Part shown: positions 1 to 7,365 of the stretch, in pieces
How the letters are laid out: each line of letters starts with the position of its first letter
Position numbering within the stretch: the stretch's first letter is position 1
DNA from: Nostoc parmelioides FACHB-3921
GTDB taxonomy: Bacteria; Cyanobacteriota; Cyanobacteriia; Cyanobacteriales; Nostocaceae
Direction: 5' to 3'
Assembly: GCF_014696625.1 (NCBI RefSeq)
Contig: NZ_JACJQL010000026.1
Location: 31,697-95,696 of the forward strand
DNA length: 64,000 nt
Translations under genes and position numbers: made by a program
The notes under the pieces: model-generated
Databases searched by the model: none
Told to the model about the DNA's origin: nothing
What the model saw: the letters and a program-made list of their open reading frames with translations, nothing else

Positions 1-1621
1 TGTCCGCAATCAGGTGATTGAGACTAGTAAAACTCAGGGGTTGTAGGGTAATGGTATTAATCGTTGCTCCGGCTTTCTCCATGCCCTCTAGGGTCAACGT
101 TAACGGATGAGCCGCAAAAACTTCATTATCCCGATAAGCGCCTAACAGCAATAAACAGCCTGTTTGTGATTCAGACATTAAGACCTGAATCAAATTCAAC
201 GAAGCTGAATCTGCCCATTGCAAATCATCCACAAACATCACTAACGGGTGTTTCGGCTGGGTGAAAACTTGAATGAACTTTTGGAACAATAAATTAAATC
301 GATTTTGTGCTGCTGTTCCCGATAATTCCGGCACTGGGGGTTGTGTGCCAATGATGCGTTCGAGTTCGGGGATCAGTTCTACAACCACTTGGGCATTTTC
401 TCCCAGTGCTGCGAGAATCTGAGTTTTCCAGTGTTGTAATTGGGCATCACTTTCACTGAGTAATTGCCCCATTAAGTCCCGGAAGGCTTGCACAAAGGCT
501 GAAAAGGGAACGTTACGATTAAACTGGTCAAACTTACCTTTGATGAAGTAACCCCGTTGTTTGATTATGGGTTTATGTACTTCATTGACAACGGCTGTTT
601 TGCCAATACCTGAAAAACCAGCCACCAGCATTAATTCTGTAGTTCCGACTGCAACCCGTTCAAAGGCATCTAGCAGGGTTTGGACTTCGGTTTCTCTACC
701 GTAGAGTTTTTCGGGTATGATGAAGCGATCGCATAAATCCCTCTGTCCTAACTCAAACTCTGCAATTGACCCCGTTTGTTTCCATTGGTTGCAACATTCA
801 CCTAAATCATGCTTGAGTCCCAAGGCATTTTGGTAACGATCTTCGGCATTTTTGGCCATGAGTTTGGCGACAATTGCCCCCAAAATTGGCGGTACATCAA
901 TGCTTACCTCATGGGCGGGTGTGGCAATTTTAGCGATGTGACAATGCACCAATTCTAAGGGGTCGTCGGCAATGAAGGGTAGGCGACCTGTGAGCATTTG
1001 ATACAGGGTGACACCGAGGGCATAAAAATCACTACGGTAATCGATACCGCGATTCATGCGTCCGGTTTGTTCGGGGGCAAGATAAGCTAAAGTGCCTTCC
1101 AGGGTGTTGGGGTTTTGGATTTCCTGGGTTTCTTTGGGCAGTAGTGAAGCAATGCTAAAGTCTATCACTTTAACTTGCTTTGATTCTGGATGAATGAGGA
1201 TGTTGGCGGGTTTAATGTCTTTGTGGATGACTCGATGTTGTTGTAGTTCGTGGAGAATATTAGCCAATTGGATGGCAATTCCTAAAATGTCTGCTATGTC
1301 TAATGACTGTTGCTGGATATATGTTTCCAGAGATATACCACCCCAATCTTCCATGATTAGGGCATAGCTATTACCAAACTTCTCTAGACTCAAGGGTTGG
1401 ATAATGCCGACAATGGGTAGATTTTTGCTAATTGCATATTGATTGCGAAACTGTACCAATTCCCCAAATGTAGGATACTCTCTTTGCAGCACCTTAATGA
1501 CAACTGGTAATTTCTGAATATACTGTGTTGCTCGATATACAGTAGTACGTGAACCCCAGTAAATTTGTTCAGTGATGGTGTAGCCAGAAATTACCGGGAA
1601 TTGATGTACTGTAGATGTCAT
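1..1621 (-). CDS. Ser/Thr protein kinase-AAA ATPase signalling protein (3' part beyond window)
   Basis: The reading frame opens at an ATG (complement of 1619-1621) and runs without a stop off the left edge, so about 540 N-terminal residues are visible. The first ~270 residues form a Hanks-type protein kinase: an invariant-Lys segment PVVIKVL, the catalytic loop IHKDIKPANILI (HKD instead of HRD), the metal loop DFSIAS (DFS instead of DFG) and the APE-like LAPEQTGRMNRG. A linker is followed by an AAA-type ATPase module with YGRETE and Walker A GFSGIGKT. In this family, common in Nostocales (HstK-like), GAF and histidine kinase domains usually follow; that part would lie outside the window and is inferred only. 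The substrate is unknown. Confidence 0.88.
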   Translation of the reverse strand, partial: MTSTVHQFPVISGYTITEQIYWGSRTTVYRATQYIQKLPVVIKVLQREYPTFGELVQFRNQYAISKNLPIVGIIQPLSLEKFGNSYALIMEDWGGISLETYIQQQSLDIADILGIAIQLANILHELQQHRVIHKDIKPANILIHPESKQVKVIDFSIASLLPKETQEIQNPNTLEGTLAYLAPEQTGRMNRGIDYRSDFYALGVTLYQMLTGRLPFIADDPLELVHCHIAKIATPAHEVSIDVPPILGAIVAKLMAKNAEDRYQNALGLKHDLGECCNQWKQTGSIAEFELGQRDLCDRFIIPEKLYGRETEVQTLLDAFERVAVGTTELMLVAGFSGIGKTAVVNEVHKPIIKQRGYFIKGKFDQFNRNVPFSAFVQAFRDLMGQLLSESDAQLQHWKTQILAALGENAQVVVELIPELERIIGTQPPVPELSGTAAQNRFNLLFQKFIQVFTQPKHPLVMFVDDLQWADSASLNLIQVLMSESQTGCLLLLGAYRDNEVFAAHPLTLTLEGMEKAGATINTITLQPLSFTSLNHLIAD

Positions 1622-1921
1622 AACCTGGAGGACTGATAAGTAGAACAGCGTAAATATTGGTTGTTGGATAAGACCGGGGTCAGTTCGCGGATCGTGTCGC
1701 AGACAAGTCAGAAGGGAAGAGGGCTTTAGCCTAATTTATCTTTCTTAACATAGTTGTCTTTTTTACCACTGACTTAATGGTCTTCAAAGATGATTACTAT
1801 TATTAAAATGCCCAAAAATACCAGTAATCTAACAATGTTGGTTAGAGACTATTTATAAAGTAAATCTTAAGAAGGGGAGGTAAAAAGCGGTGCACGCCAC
1901 CGTTAACTGCTGACTGATGAC

Positions 1922-1950
1922 TGTTAACCGTCAACCGTCAACCGTCAACG
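1922..1950. repeat. STRR heptamer repeat (ACCGTCA units)
   Basis: About four head-to-tail copies of the heptamer AACCGTC lie downstream of the Nudix gene. Such short tandemly repeated sequences are well known in heterocystous cyanobacteria; no function is assigned. Confidence 0.75.
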
Positions 1951-2013
1951 TGAAATTCCATCCCCTTTTAGGGGTGGGATGAGATTATCTTGGAAATCAG
2001 CGCCTAACACAAC

Positions 2014-2054
2014 GCCAGTTGCTACAACGGAGGGAACCTCCGCAACGCACTGGC
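2014..2054. repeat. Dispersed palindromic repeat / hairpin
   Basis: The ends GCCAGT and ACTGGC pair, and the inner arms CGGAGG and CCTCCG pair around a GAA loop, giving a two-part stem. Related GCCAGT...ACTGGC structures recur at 48445-48507 and, in part, at 28027-28069, so this is a dispersed repeat rather than a gene-specific terminator. It could still stop or stabilise the Nudix transcript, which reads toward it. Confidence 0.55.
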
Positions 2055-2104
2055 TCCCCTACAATAATTTTATTTTTGCTTTATAAATAACCTCTTAACG
2101 TTAA

Positions 2105-2563
2105 TCAGATAGACTGTTGACTTAATTCCAAAGATGAGGAGCAAGAATGAGATTTTGTTTGGAGAAATCCTTTTAAAATCCGTTTGAGGGAATCTTTTTT
2201 AATGAGTTTAATAGCTTGATTGGCATCTAACCAACGTCGATATCTTTTATTAGCTTCTGGATAATTATTACTTACCATTTCGACCGGTAATAAATACATT
2301 TTAACTTGGTAAACTTTGCCTCGTTTACGATATTTATAAGTACCTAGCTCATTAATATCTACTTGCCCGATAACTCCAGCTTCTTCCCATGCTTCTTTAG
2401 CGGCTGAATCAGGGGGAGTCATGCCATTAACAATCCCACCTTTGGGAATTACCCAACTTTGGCGATCGCGCGTTGTAATCAATAATATTTCGATTTTTCC
2501 ATTTCTCTCTCTATAAGGAATGACCCCAGACTGATTGAACACTTTGCTGGCTTTTTCTCTCAT
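2105..2563 (-). CDS. NUDIX hydrolase
   Basis: A 152-residue protein with one Nudix fold. The Nudix box starts at GGIVNGM and ends KEAWEEAGV; compared with the consensus GX5EX7REUXEEXGU the last Glu pair and Gly are intact, the Arg is Lys and the first Glu is Met. The preceding VIPKGG matches the DIPP/Ap4A-type branch, which cleaves diphosphoinositol polyphosphates or dinucleoside polyphosphates. Substrate is not predictable from the sequence. It stands alone, with repeats downstream and 0.3 kb of AT-rich DNA upstream. The C-terminal ~20 residues (Ser-rich) are outside the domain. Confidence 0.82.
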   Translation of the reverse strand: MREKASKVFNQSGVIPYRERNGKIEILLITTRDRQSWVIPKGGIVNGMTPPDSAAKEAWEEAGVIGQVDINELGTYKYRKRGKVYQVKMYLLPVEMVSNNYPEANKRYRRWLDANQAIKLIKKDSLKRILKGFLQTKSHSCSSSLELSQQSI

Positions 2564-2894
2564 GAGACTTCTATCCTTTAGCTCACTTTTTTAGTCTATG
2601 GTTTTTACTTTGAGATATTCAGTGTTGATCAACTATAAATTTTTGTGAATTTATATTTTATTTCGTCAATCTTTAATATTCACATCAGATACTGTGAATT
2701 TTCTACACAAGAAGATGCACAAAGTTAAATCAGCTAATCATGAAAAAATTCCCAAATGGGGGATAAATTTTGTCTAGCCAGCAGTAGTTTTCACTCAGTT
2801 TCTCAGTCGAGTCTCCTATTCAACCACTACACTGAGACAGACCCCAACAGGCGATCGCTCACGATAAAGTAAAAAAAATCACTGTCCTCATTTC
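2564..2894. other. Intergenic region, nothing recognised
   Basis: AT-rich spacer of about 330 bases between the Nudix gene start and the end of the TetR-type gene. One HIP1 octamer lies near 2852. No ORF, RNA or clear terminator was seen. Confidence 0.5.
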
Positions 2895-4109
2895 TTAACA
2901 TGGTTTTTGATCCAAACGAGTTGCCTGCTCAAGGGCAGCTTTTTCCTTAGCTCTGTGGGCGTATGCTTGTAACTGAGTGCGATCGCAAGCTGTGATGATG
3001 CTTAAATTTTCTAGACTCATTCCCCGCATCAACATTTCTACACGCCAAGTATTTTGTGCTTGGTCAATTTCTGGTAGTTGTCCTTGGGGAGTTAATAATG
3101 CTTGAGTCCATGCTTGCCAATATTCCAAAACCTCTGATTCAGTTATCGGTTCACCTGCTGTATTGATAAACATGGCAGCATAATTATCTTTACGACTTTT
3201 CAGCCATTTAGTTAACGGATTATCCGTGTAGGAACCATAGCGTTTACCCAAAATCCACTGATTGACGGGAACTTGGCGGACAAGTCCGGGGATAGTGATT
3301 TGGAGAAAATGCCCATGAGAGTCGTAGATTTGGTGATTGCGTTGTAAATTAACGATTTCTGTAGCGGATAAGCCAGCTGCGAATAAAACGTAGGCGATCG
3401 CATAATCTTGTGTGCCTACCTTTCTCGCTTGTCGAAGAATTTCGTGAACTAATGTAGCAGGTAAATCAGCGACTTCTTTAGTAATAAGTTTTCTTTCTTC
3501 GTTAGCAGTGGCTGACATCGCCCCATGCAGAAACAATTCCACCAAATTTTCTAGAAAATCATCCCGATTTTCCCATAATTGGTGAAATTCGCTGGTAAAT
3601 TCGATCACCGCATATCCTAAGATCATTCCATTGAGCAAACTTGCCAACTTCTCTGCGGGTAGATAAGTGTTTAAATCCCCTTGCTGGATCACAGTGGCTA
3701 AATATTGAGCCACATAACGGTTAGCCTCTGTTAGCCCCCGTCCTAAAGCACGACGATTCTCTGCCGGAAATTGGTCAGCTTCTCCTACCACAGACCTAAC
3801 TAGTTCTGGTACTCTTTCCAAAGCGTGCAAGCTCTCACTTGCATAATCCTTTAATGCTTGGTAAACATTCCCTGGAGGAGTTGCCCGTTTTACCAAAGAT
3901 TCACCCAAATTTGTAAAAGCTGCCGATTCTTCTAACACAGCCAAAAGCAATCCATGTTTGTTACCAAAATTTCGGAACAAAGTCACTTCATTAACTGCGG
4001 CTTTTTCAGCAATTTGGCGGGTGGTAGTGCCACTAACTCCCTGAGCCGTAAATAACTCTAGTGCAGCTTGTATCAAGCGTTGGCGAGTTGAAAGCGGTGG
4101 AGAAACCAT
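2895..4109 (-). CDS. TetR-family regulator fused to a tyrosine-recombinase-fold domain
   Basis: Residues ~6-55 are a TetR helix-turn-helix (RQRLIQAALELF, then TTTRQIAEKAAVNEVTLFRNFGNK read as separate helices), followed to ~residue 200 by a helical ligand/dimerisation region. TetR proteins normally stop there. This one continues ~190 residues with a pattern like the catalytic domain of XerC/D recombinases: YVLFAAGLSATEIVNLQ (compare YxTGLRxSELxxL) and a C-terminal AYAHRAKEKAALEQ (compare IYTHVATERL). The Arg of GLR is Ser and the HxxR and GH positions are not conserved; only the Tyr seems kept, so it should not recombine DNA. I chose the ATG at 4109; an upstream TTG at 4115 is in frame. It is divergent from desC, with two palindromes in between. 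Regulation of desC and itself is inference. Confidence 0.8.
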   Translation of the reverse strand: MVSPPLSTRQRLIQAALELFTAQGVSGTTTRQIAEKAAVNEVTLFRNFGNKHGLLLAVLEESAAFTNLGESLVKRATPPGNVYQALKDYASESLHALERVPELVRSVVGEADQFPAENRRALGRGLTEANRYVAQYLATVIQQGDLNTYLPAEKLASLLNGMILGYAVIEFTSEFHQLWENRDDFLENLVELFLHGAMSATANEERKLITKEVADLPATLVHEILRQARKVGTQDYAIAYVLFAAGLSATEIVNLQRNHQIYDSHGHFLQITIPGLVRQVPVNQWILGKRYGSYTDNPLTKWLKSRKDNYAAMFINTAGEPITESEVLEYWQAWTQALLTPQGQLPEIDQAQNTWRVEMLMRGMSLENLSIITACDRTQLQAYAHRAKEKAALEQATRLDQKPC

Positions 4110-4117
4110 AAACAAAA

Positions 4118-4134
4118 TGCAAGTGCTACTTGCA
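4118..4134. promoter_or_regulatory. Palindromic site 1, probable TetR operator
   Basis: Perfect inverted repeat TGCAAGT-GCT-ACTTGCA starting 9 bases upstream of the TetR-gene ATG, overlapping where its ribosome-binding site must be. The size (17 bases with central spacer) and position suit autorepression by the TetR protein. This is inferred from position and from the second copy at 4166. Confidence 0.6.
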
Positions 4135-4165
4135 CAAAAAGAAAATAAGGTGTTAGCATATCCAA

Positions 4166-4182
4166 TGTAAGTGATACTTGCT
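4166..4182. promoter_or_regulatory. Palindromic site 2, probable TetR operator
   Basis: TGTAAGT-GAT-ACTTGCT matches site 1 at 14 of 17 positions and lies exactly 48 bases further upstream of the TetR gene, on the desC side. Two matched copies in a divergent promoter region support a real operator pair. Confidence 0.58.
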
Positions 4183-4281
4183 CTAGTTTACTGTAACGCA
4201 TAGGTCTATATGAGTCGTGCCAATTCTGCAAAATCAAGCACCAGATACGAACTCAGAAATCTTGATTGAATCTGATGCTTC

Positions 4282-4327
4282 TTAATTTTGTGGCTTGCTT
4301 CCCGTGGGGTGTTTTGAATTGGTATGA
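4282..4327. repeat. Dispersed ~45-base repeat, copy 1
   Basis: The segment contains TTAATTTTGTGGCTTGCTTC followed by CCGTGGGGTGTTTTGAATTG. A close copy lies at 22598-22641 upstream of the MoxR gene. It sits just ahead of desC and may contribute to its leader. Confidence 0.55.
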
Positions 4328-4379
4328 TGCACCAGGTACAAGAGCAAATCGCTACCTGATCCATTAATTAGGAATTGTT

Positions 4380-5237
4380 ATGACCGTAAAACATCTGGCA
4401 ATTGCCCCTGAGGGGAAGAAGTCATTGCGCCTCAGCTGGACAAATGTGGCATTTTTTACAACTTTTCATGCTCTAGCTTTATTGGCTCCTTGGTTTTTTT
4501 CTTGGTCAGCATTGGGTTTGCTGTTGTTTCTCCACTGGTTATTTGGCAGCATTGGCATTTGCCTTGGGTATCATAGATTACTAAGCCACAAAAGTTTTCA
4601 AGTACCCAAATGGTTGGAATATGCGATCGCCACTATCGGCGCATTGGCTATGCAGGGAGGGCCAATTTTTTGGATTGGGGGACACCGCCAGCATCATGCT
4701 CACACCGAAGATGTCTATCTAGATCCATATTCTTCCCAGCGTGGATTTTGGTGGAGTCATATGCTGTGGATTTTATACCCCCGCTCCGAATTTTTCGACT
4801 ATGAAGTCTATCAAAAGTATGCACCTGACTTAGCAAGACAACCATTTTATCGTTGGCTGGATCGTTATTTTCTGCTGTTGCAAATTCCTTTTGGATTAAT
4901 GCTTTACGCCATCGGGGGATGGTCTTTCGTCATCTATGGTGTAGTTCTCAGAGCAGTATTTCTATGGCACTCTACTTGGTTTGTCAACTCTGCTACCCAT
5001 ATGTGGGGCTATCGTACCTTTAACGCTGATGATAATGCACGTAATTTGTGGTGGGTATCTATAGTAACTTATGGTGAAGGTTGGCACAATAACCATCACA
5101 CCTACCCCAACGTAGCAAAAGCTGGGTTCCAGTGGTGGGAAGTTGATGTCACTTGGTGGAGTATTAAACTGTTGCAGACTTTAGGTTTGGCGAAGAAAGT
5201 AGTTTTACCGCCATCACAAAGAATGAATCAAGGCTGA
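4380..5237 (+). CDS. desC: Acyl-lipid delta-9 fatty acid desaturase
   Basis: A 285-residue integral membrane di-iron desaturase. It has the three His boxes: HRLLSH (65-70), HRQHH (102-106) and HNNHH (236-240), plus four hydrophobic membrane segments (about 27-65 and 160-200). The WIGGHRQHHAHTEDVYLDPYS and EGWHNNHHTYP surroundings are those of the acyl-CoA/acyl-lipid delta-9 desaturase family; in cyanobacteria DesC introduces the first double bond into stearoyl chains esterified to glycerolipids, with ferredoxin as electron donor. ATG at 4380 follows AGGAATTGTT. It is divergent from the TetR-type regulator, which is the obvious candidate for its control. Heterocystous cyanobacteria often have two desC genes; I cannot tell which this is. 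Confidence 0.92.
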   Translation: MTVKHLAIAPEGKKSLRLSWTNVAFFTTFHALALLAPWFFSWSALGLLLFLHWLFGSIGICLGYHRLLSHKSFQVPKWLEYAIATIGALAMQGGPIFWIGGHRQHHAHTEDVYLDPYSSQRGFWWSHMLWILYPRSEFFDYEVYQKYAPDLARQPFYRWLDRYFLLLQIPFGLMLYAIGGWSFVIYGVVLRAVFLWHSTWFVNSATHMWGYRTFNADDNARNLWWVSIVTYGEGWHNNHHTYPNVAKAGFQWWEVDVTWWSIKLLQTLGLAKKVVLPPSQRMNQG

Positions 5238-5278
5238 TCAAGCAACCAACGCTTATGCTTTAGTCCAGATGTGTATCC

Positions 5279-5310
5279 AATGGGTAATGGGGAGAAACCA
5301 ATTACCCATT
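5279..5310 (+). terminator. Hairpin downstream of desC
   Basis: AATGGGTAAT and ATTACCCATT form a perfect 10-base stem with a 12-base loop, 40 bases after the desC stop. There is no U-run, so termination is uncertain. It could also be part of a dispersed repeat. Confidence 0.4.
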
Positions 5311-5435
5311 AATAGGAGTTAGCCTTGTTTGAATTGGAGCATAAAGCCCGTGGTATGGCTTCTCCTGTCGGAGAAGTTGCACCAACGCTTAACACCCAGT
5401 GGTATAAGAACTGATAACAACCAATACCCAACAAA

Positions 5436-5470
5436 AAGCGATCGCCTAATTTAGAGTTGTGCGATCGCTT
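5436..5470 (-). terminator. HIP1-pair hairpin terminator for the small gene at 5511
   Basis: AAGCGATCGC and GCGATCGCTT form a perfect 10-base stem built from two HIP1 octamers with a 15-base loop. Read on the minus strand the stem is followed by TTTTTG, as in a rho-independent terminator, 40 bases after the stop of the small hypothetical gene. Confidence 0.5.
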
Positions 5471-5510
5471 AATAATGGGAGTTGGATAGTGAAAGATTAG
5501 GCAAGCTGAT

Positions 5511-5735
5511 TCATACCTGAGATAAGGCAGAGTCAACTAATTTTTTAAATTTCATATAAGCCTCTGGTGCTGTCAGAATATTTGAGTTGTGTTCTTCAGG
5601 GAGGCAAAATTCTTGGCTATCTGGGTAATGATGAACAATAAACGAGGGTATTATTCCCAACTTGACGGCTTTTTTCCCTAGCTCCTCTGCTTTTTCTGCT
5701 AGGGTATTTTCATCATGAAACAAGTAGTTACTCAT
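5511..5735 (-). CDS. Small hypothetical protein (74 aa)
   Basis: A 74-residue, soluble, charged protein with no recognised domain. The first half (ENTLAEKAEELGKKAVKLG) predicts an amphipathic helix; the middle has VHHYPDSQEFCLPEEH, followed by an EAYMKFKKLVDSAL helix. A hairpin with a U-run follows the stop, and codon use resembles the neighbours, both supporting a real gene. No good Shine-Dalgarno sequence is seen. Function is unknown. Confidence 0.55.
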   Translation of the reverse strand: MSNYLFHDENTLAEKAEELGKKAVKLGIIPSFIVHHYPDSQEFCLPEEHNSNILTAPEAYMKFKKLVDSALSQV

Positions 5736-5967
5736 AGGATCAATAGGAGCTATTTTCTATTTTTACAACCTCGCTGTGCTAGGAGTTGATAGAGTTTATT
5801 CACCACTGCTCATCTCCTTCAAAGCTTTTATAAACTAGAAAGTTGAGGAACTTGTGAGGAAAAGTATCAAAGTCAGCAAAATTTGATAAAGTCCCCGATC
5901 ACTAATTCCTCATCTCCCATCCTCACAAAATCCTCATAATTTTTACTTATTATCTGTAATACTAGCC

Positions 5968-5982
5968 AAGTACAAGTTACTT
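5968..5982. promoter_or_regulatory. Palindrome upstream of LysR gene
   Basis: AAGTA-CAAGT-TACTT, 36 bases before the LysR-type gene start. The size is compatible with a LysR-family T-N11-A recognition site and thus autoregulation, but this rests on position only. Confidence 0.3.
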
Positions 5983-6017
5983 TTGCTTGACAGTAGCTTG
6001 TCTGTCGAATTATTTAT

Positions 6018-6968
6018 ATGAACAGTTATCTAGATTTAATCCACAGAGATAGCCTTTTAAATTCCTTAAGCTTAGAGCATTTGAGAATTTTTGAGGCGAT
6101 CGCACGACATAAAAGCTTTACCCGTGCAGCCGAAGAGTTGTTCACTACCCAACCTTCTGTATCCCGTCATATTAAACAATTAACGGAAACAATTGGGTTG
6201 CCTCTATTTAAATATGTAGATAATTGCATTCAACTGACACCAACTGGGGAAGAATTGCTCATTATTTATAAGGAAATATTTCAGCATTTAGAAAATTTTG
6301 ATACAAAATTAGTTGATTTAAAAGATAGTAATCATGGTTACTTAAAAGTCTCGGCTGTAACGACAAGCAAGTATGTGATTACTAATTTGTTGCAACCATT
6401 TTGTAGACTTTATCCTGATATTAGAATTGCCCTTGAGTTTACAAATCATGAAGTAATTTTGACAAGAATACAAGATAATGCGGATGATTTTTATATTCTT
6501 GGATATCCACCAAAGAAAGAAGATATTGAAATCAAGCCATTTATGGATAATCCTTTAGTAGTAGTCGCTCCAGCAAATCATCCTTTTGTGAAGCAATCAT
6601 CTATTTCTTTGGAACGTTTAGCTAAAGAACAATTGATTATGCGAGAAAGAGGCTCGGAAACTCGTATGGCTGTAGAAATGTTGTTTGCTGAACGGGGAAT
6701 CAGAATGCCAGTTAAATTGGAGGTAAGTAGTAATAACGCCACTAAACAAGCAGTACTTGAAGGTTTAGGACTAGCAGTTTTATCAATACATACCTTATAT
6801 CCTGAATTACAACGAAATCAGCTATCAATCGTGAATGTAAAGGGGTTTCCTATTCTTCAACAATGGCAAATAGCTTATCCAAAGAAAAAATGGCTGTCTC
6901 CTATTGTGAGTACTTTTTTAGAATATTTACTAACAGAGGGAGTAGGAACTAAAGGTGGGCATTTTTGA
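6018..6968 (+). CDS. LysR-family transcriptional regulator (CmpR/CbbR-like)
   Basis: A 316-residue LysR-type regulator. The N-terminal helix-turn-helix is at ~17-75 (LRIFEAIARHKSFTRAAEEL, then TTQPSVSRHIKQL), and the ~100-300 region is a type-2 periplasmic-binding-fold effector domain. The HTH closely resembles CmpR/RbcR proteins that control CO2 and nitrogen assimilation genes in cyanobacteria, but no residue fixes the effector. ATG at 6018 lacks a strong Shine-Dalgarno sequence. It has no divergent partner gene; susA lies downstream after a 0.4 kb gap with a strong terminator, so the two are probably separately transcribed. Confidence 0.85.
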   Translation: MNSYLDLIHRDSLLNSLSLEHLRIFEAIARHKSFTRAAEELFTTQPSVSRHIKQLTETIGLPLFKYVDNCIQLTPTGEELLIIYKEIFQHLENFDTKLVDLKDSNHGYLKVSAVTTSKYVITNLLQPFCRLYPDIRIALEFTNHEVILTRIQDNADDFYILGYPPKKEDIEIKPFMDNPLVVVAPANHPFVKQSSISLERLAKEQLIMRERGSETRMAVEMLFAERGIRMPVKLEVSSNNATKQAVLEGLGLAVLSIHTLYPELQRNQLSIVNVKGFPILQQWQIAYPKKKWLSPIVSTFLEYLLTEGVGTKGGHF

Positions 6969-7365
6969 TTTTGAGGAATCTGGTAATTAGGTGATAAGCT
7001 ATTCTGCTTTTAAGTTGTACAATCTATCGTGAGGGCTGTTAATAGTTATACTAATACCGTGCATTAGCTTAGATAATTGAATTATTACCCATTACTCATT
7101 ACCTATTACCTATTACCTATATCGGCTGGGTGTAGTATCCAAACTATAACTAGAGTATAAAAAATTGTCTATCTTTAGTTAGAGCAAATAATACCTAGTT
7201 ATCGATATTCTGAGTAAATAAGAACACGTTTTGATACGACAGATAAAAACACAGATAGATCAATATATCTGTGTTTTTTTGCGTTTGTACGTATTGAAAT
7301 TCTAGGTTGTTAGCCTACGTTACCCTAGAAAGCAAATAGGTTAAATCTTCATTTAAGGGGTGAAT
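6969..7365. other. Intergenic region ahead of susA
   Basis: It contains tandem ATTACCT-type repeats (about 7082-7121) and a strong terminator (7245-7280) only 86 bases before susA. No ORF was found. A short leader or small RNA ending at the terminator is possible. Confidence 0.5.
7245..7280 (+). terminator. Rho-independent terminator upstream of susA
   Basis: AAAAACACAGATA pairs perfectly with TATCTGTGTTTTT over 13 bases, with an 8-base loop and a run of seven T. The A-run on the other arm makes it potentially bidirectional. It ends 277-312 bases after the LysR gene stop. Confidence 0.75.

Larger units (their letters stand above)
1622..2104. other. Intergenic region with repeats, no gene seen
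   Basis: The spacer lies between the kinase start and the end of the Nudix gene. It carries tandem heptamers (1922-1950), an imperfect G/C-rich hairpin around 1956-1981 and a long palindrome at 2014-2054. No convincing ORF or RNA gene was found. Confidence 0.6.

Noticed and set aside
64..264. 66-codon frame on the plus strand
   Set aside because: It lies entirely within the minus-strand kinase/AAA gene, which has family motifs and runs on beyond the window; the plus-strand frame has none.
5309..5536. 75-codon frame on the minus strand downstream of the small gene at 5511
   Set aside because: It overlaps the end of that gene, spans a dispersed hairpin (5359-5376) and the HIP1 terminator, and resembles no protein.
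7016..7365. NtcA-type site (GTA-N8-TAC) upstream of susA
   Set aside because: I scanned the spacer and found no site with correct spacing near a -10 element.
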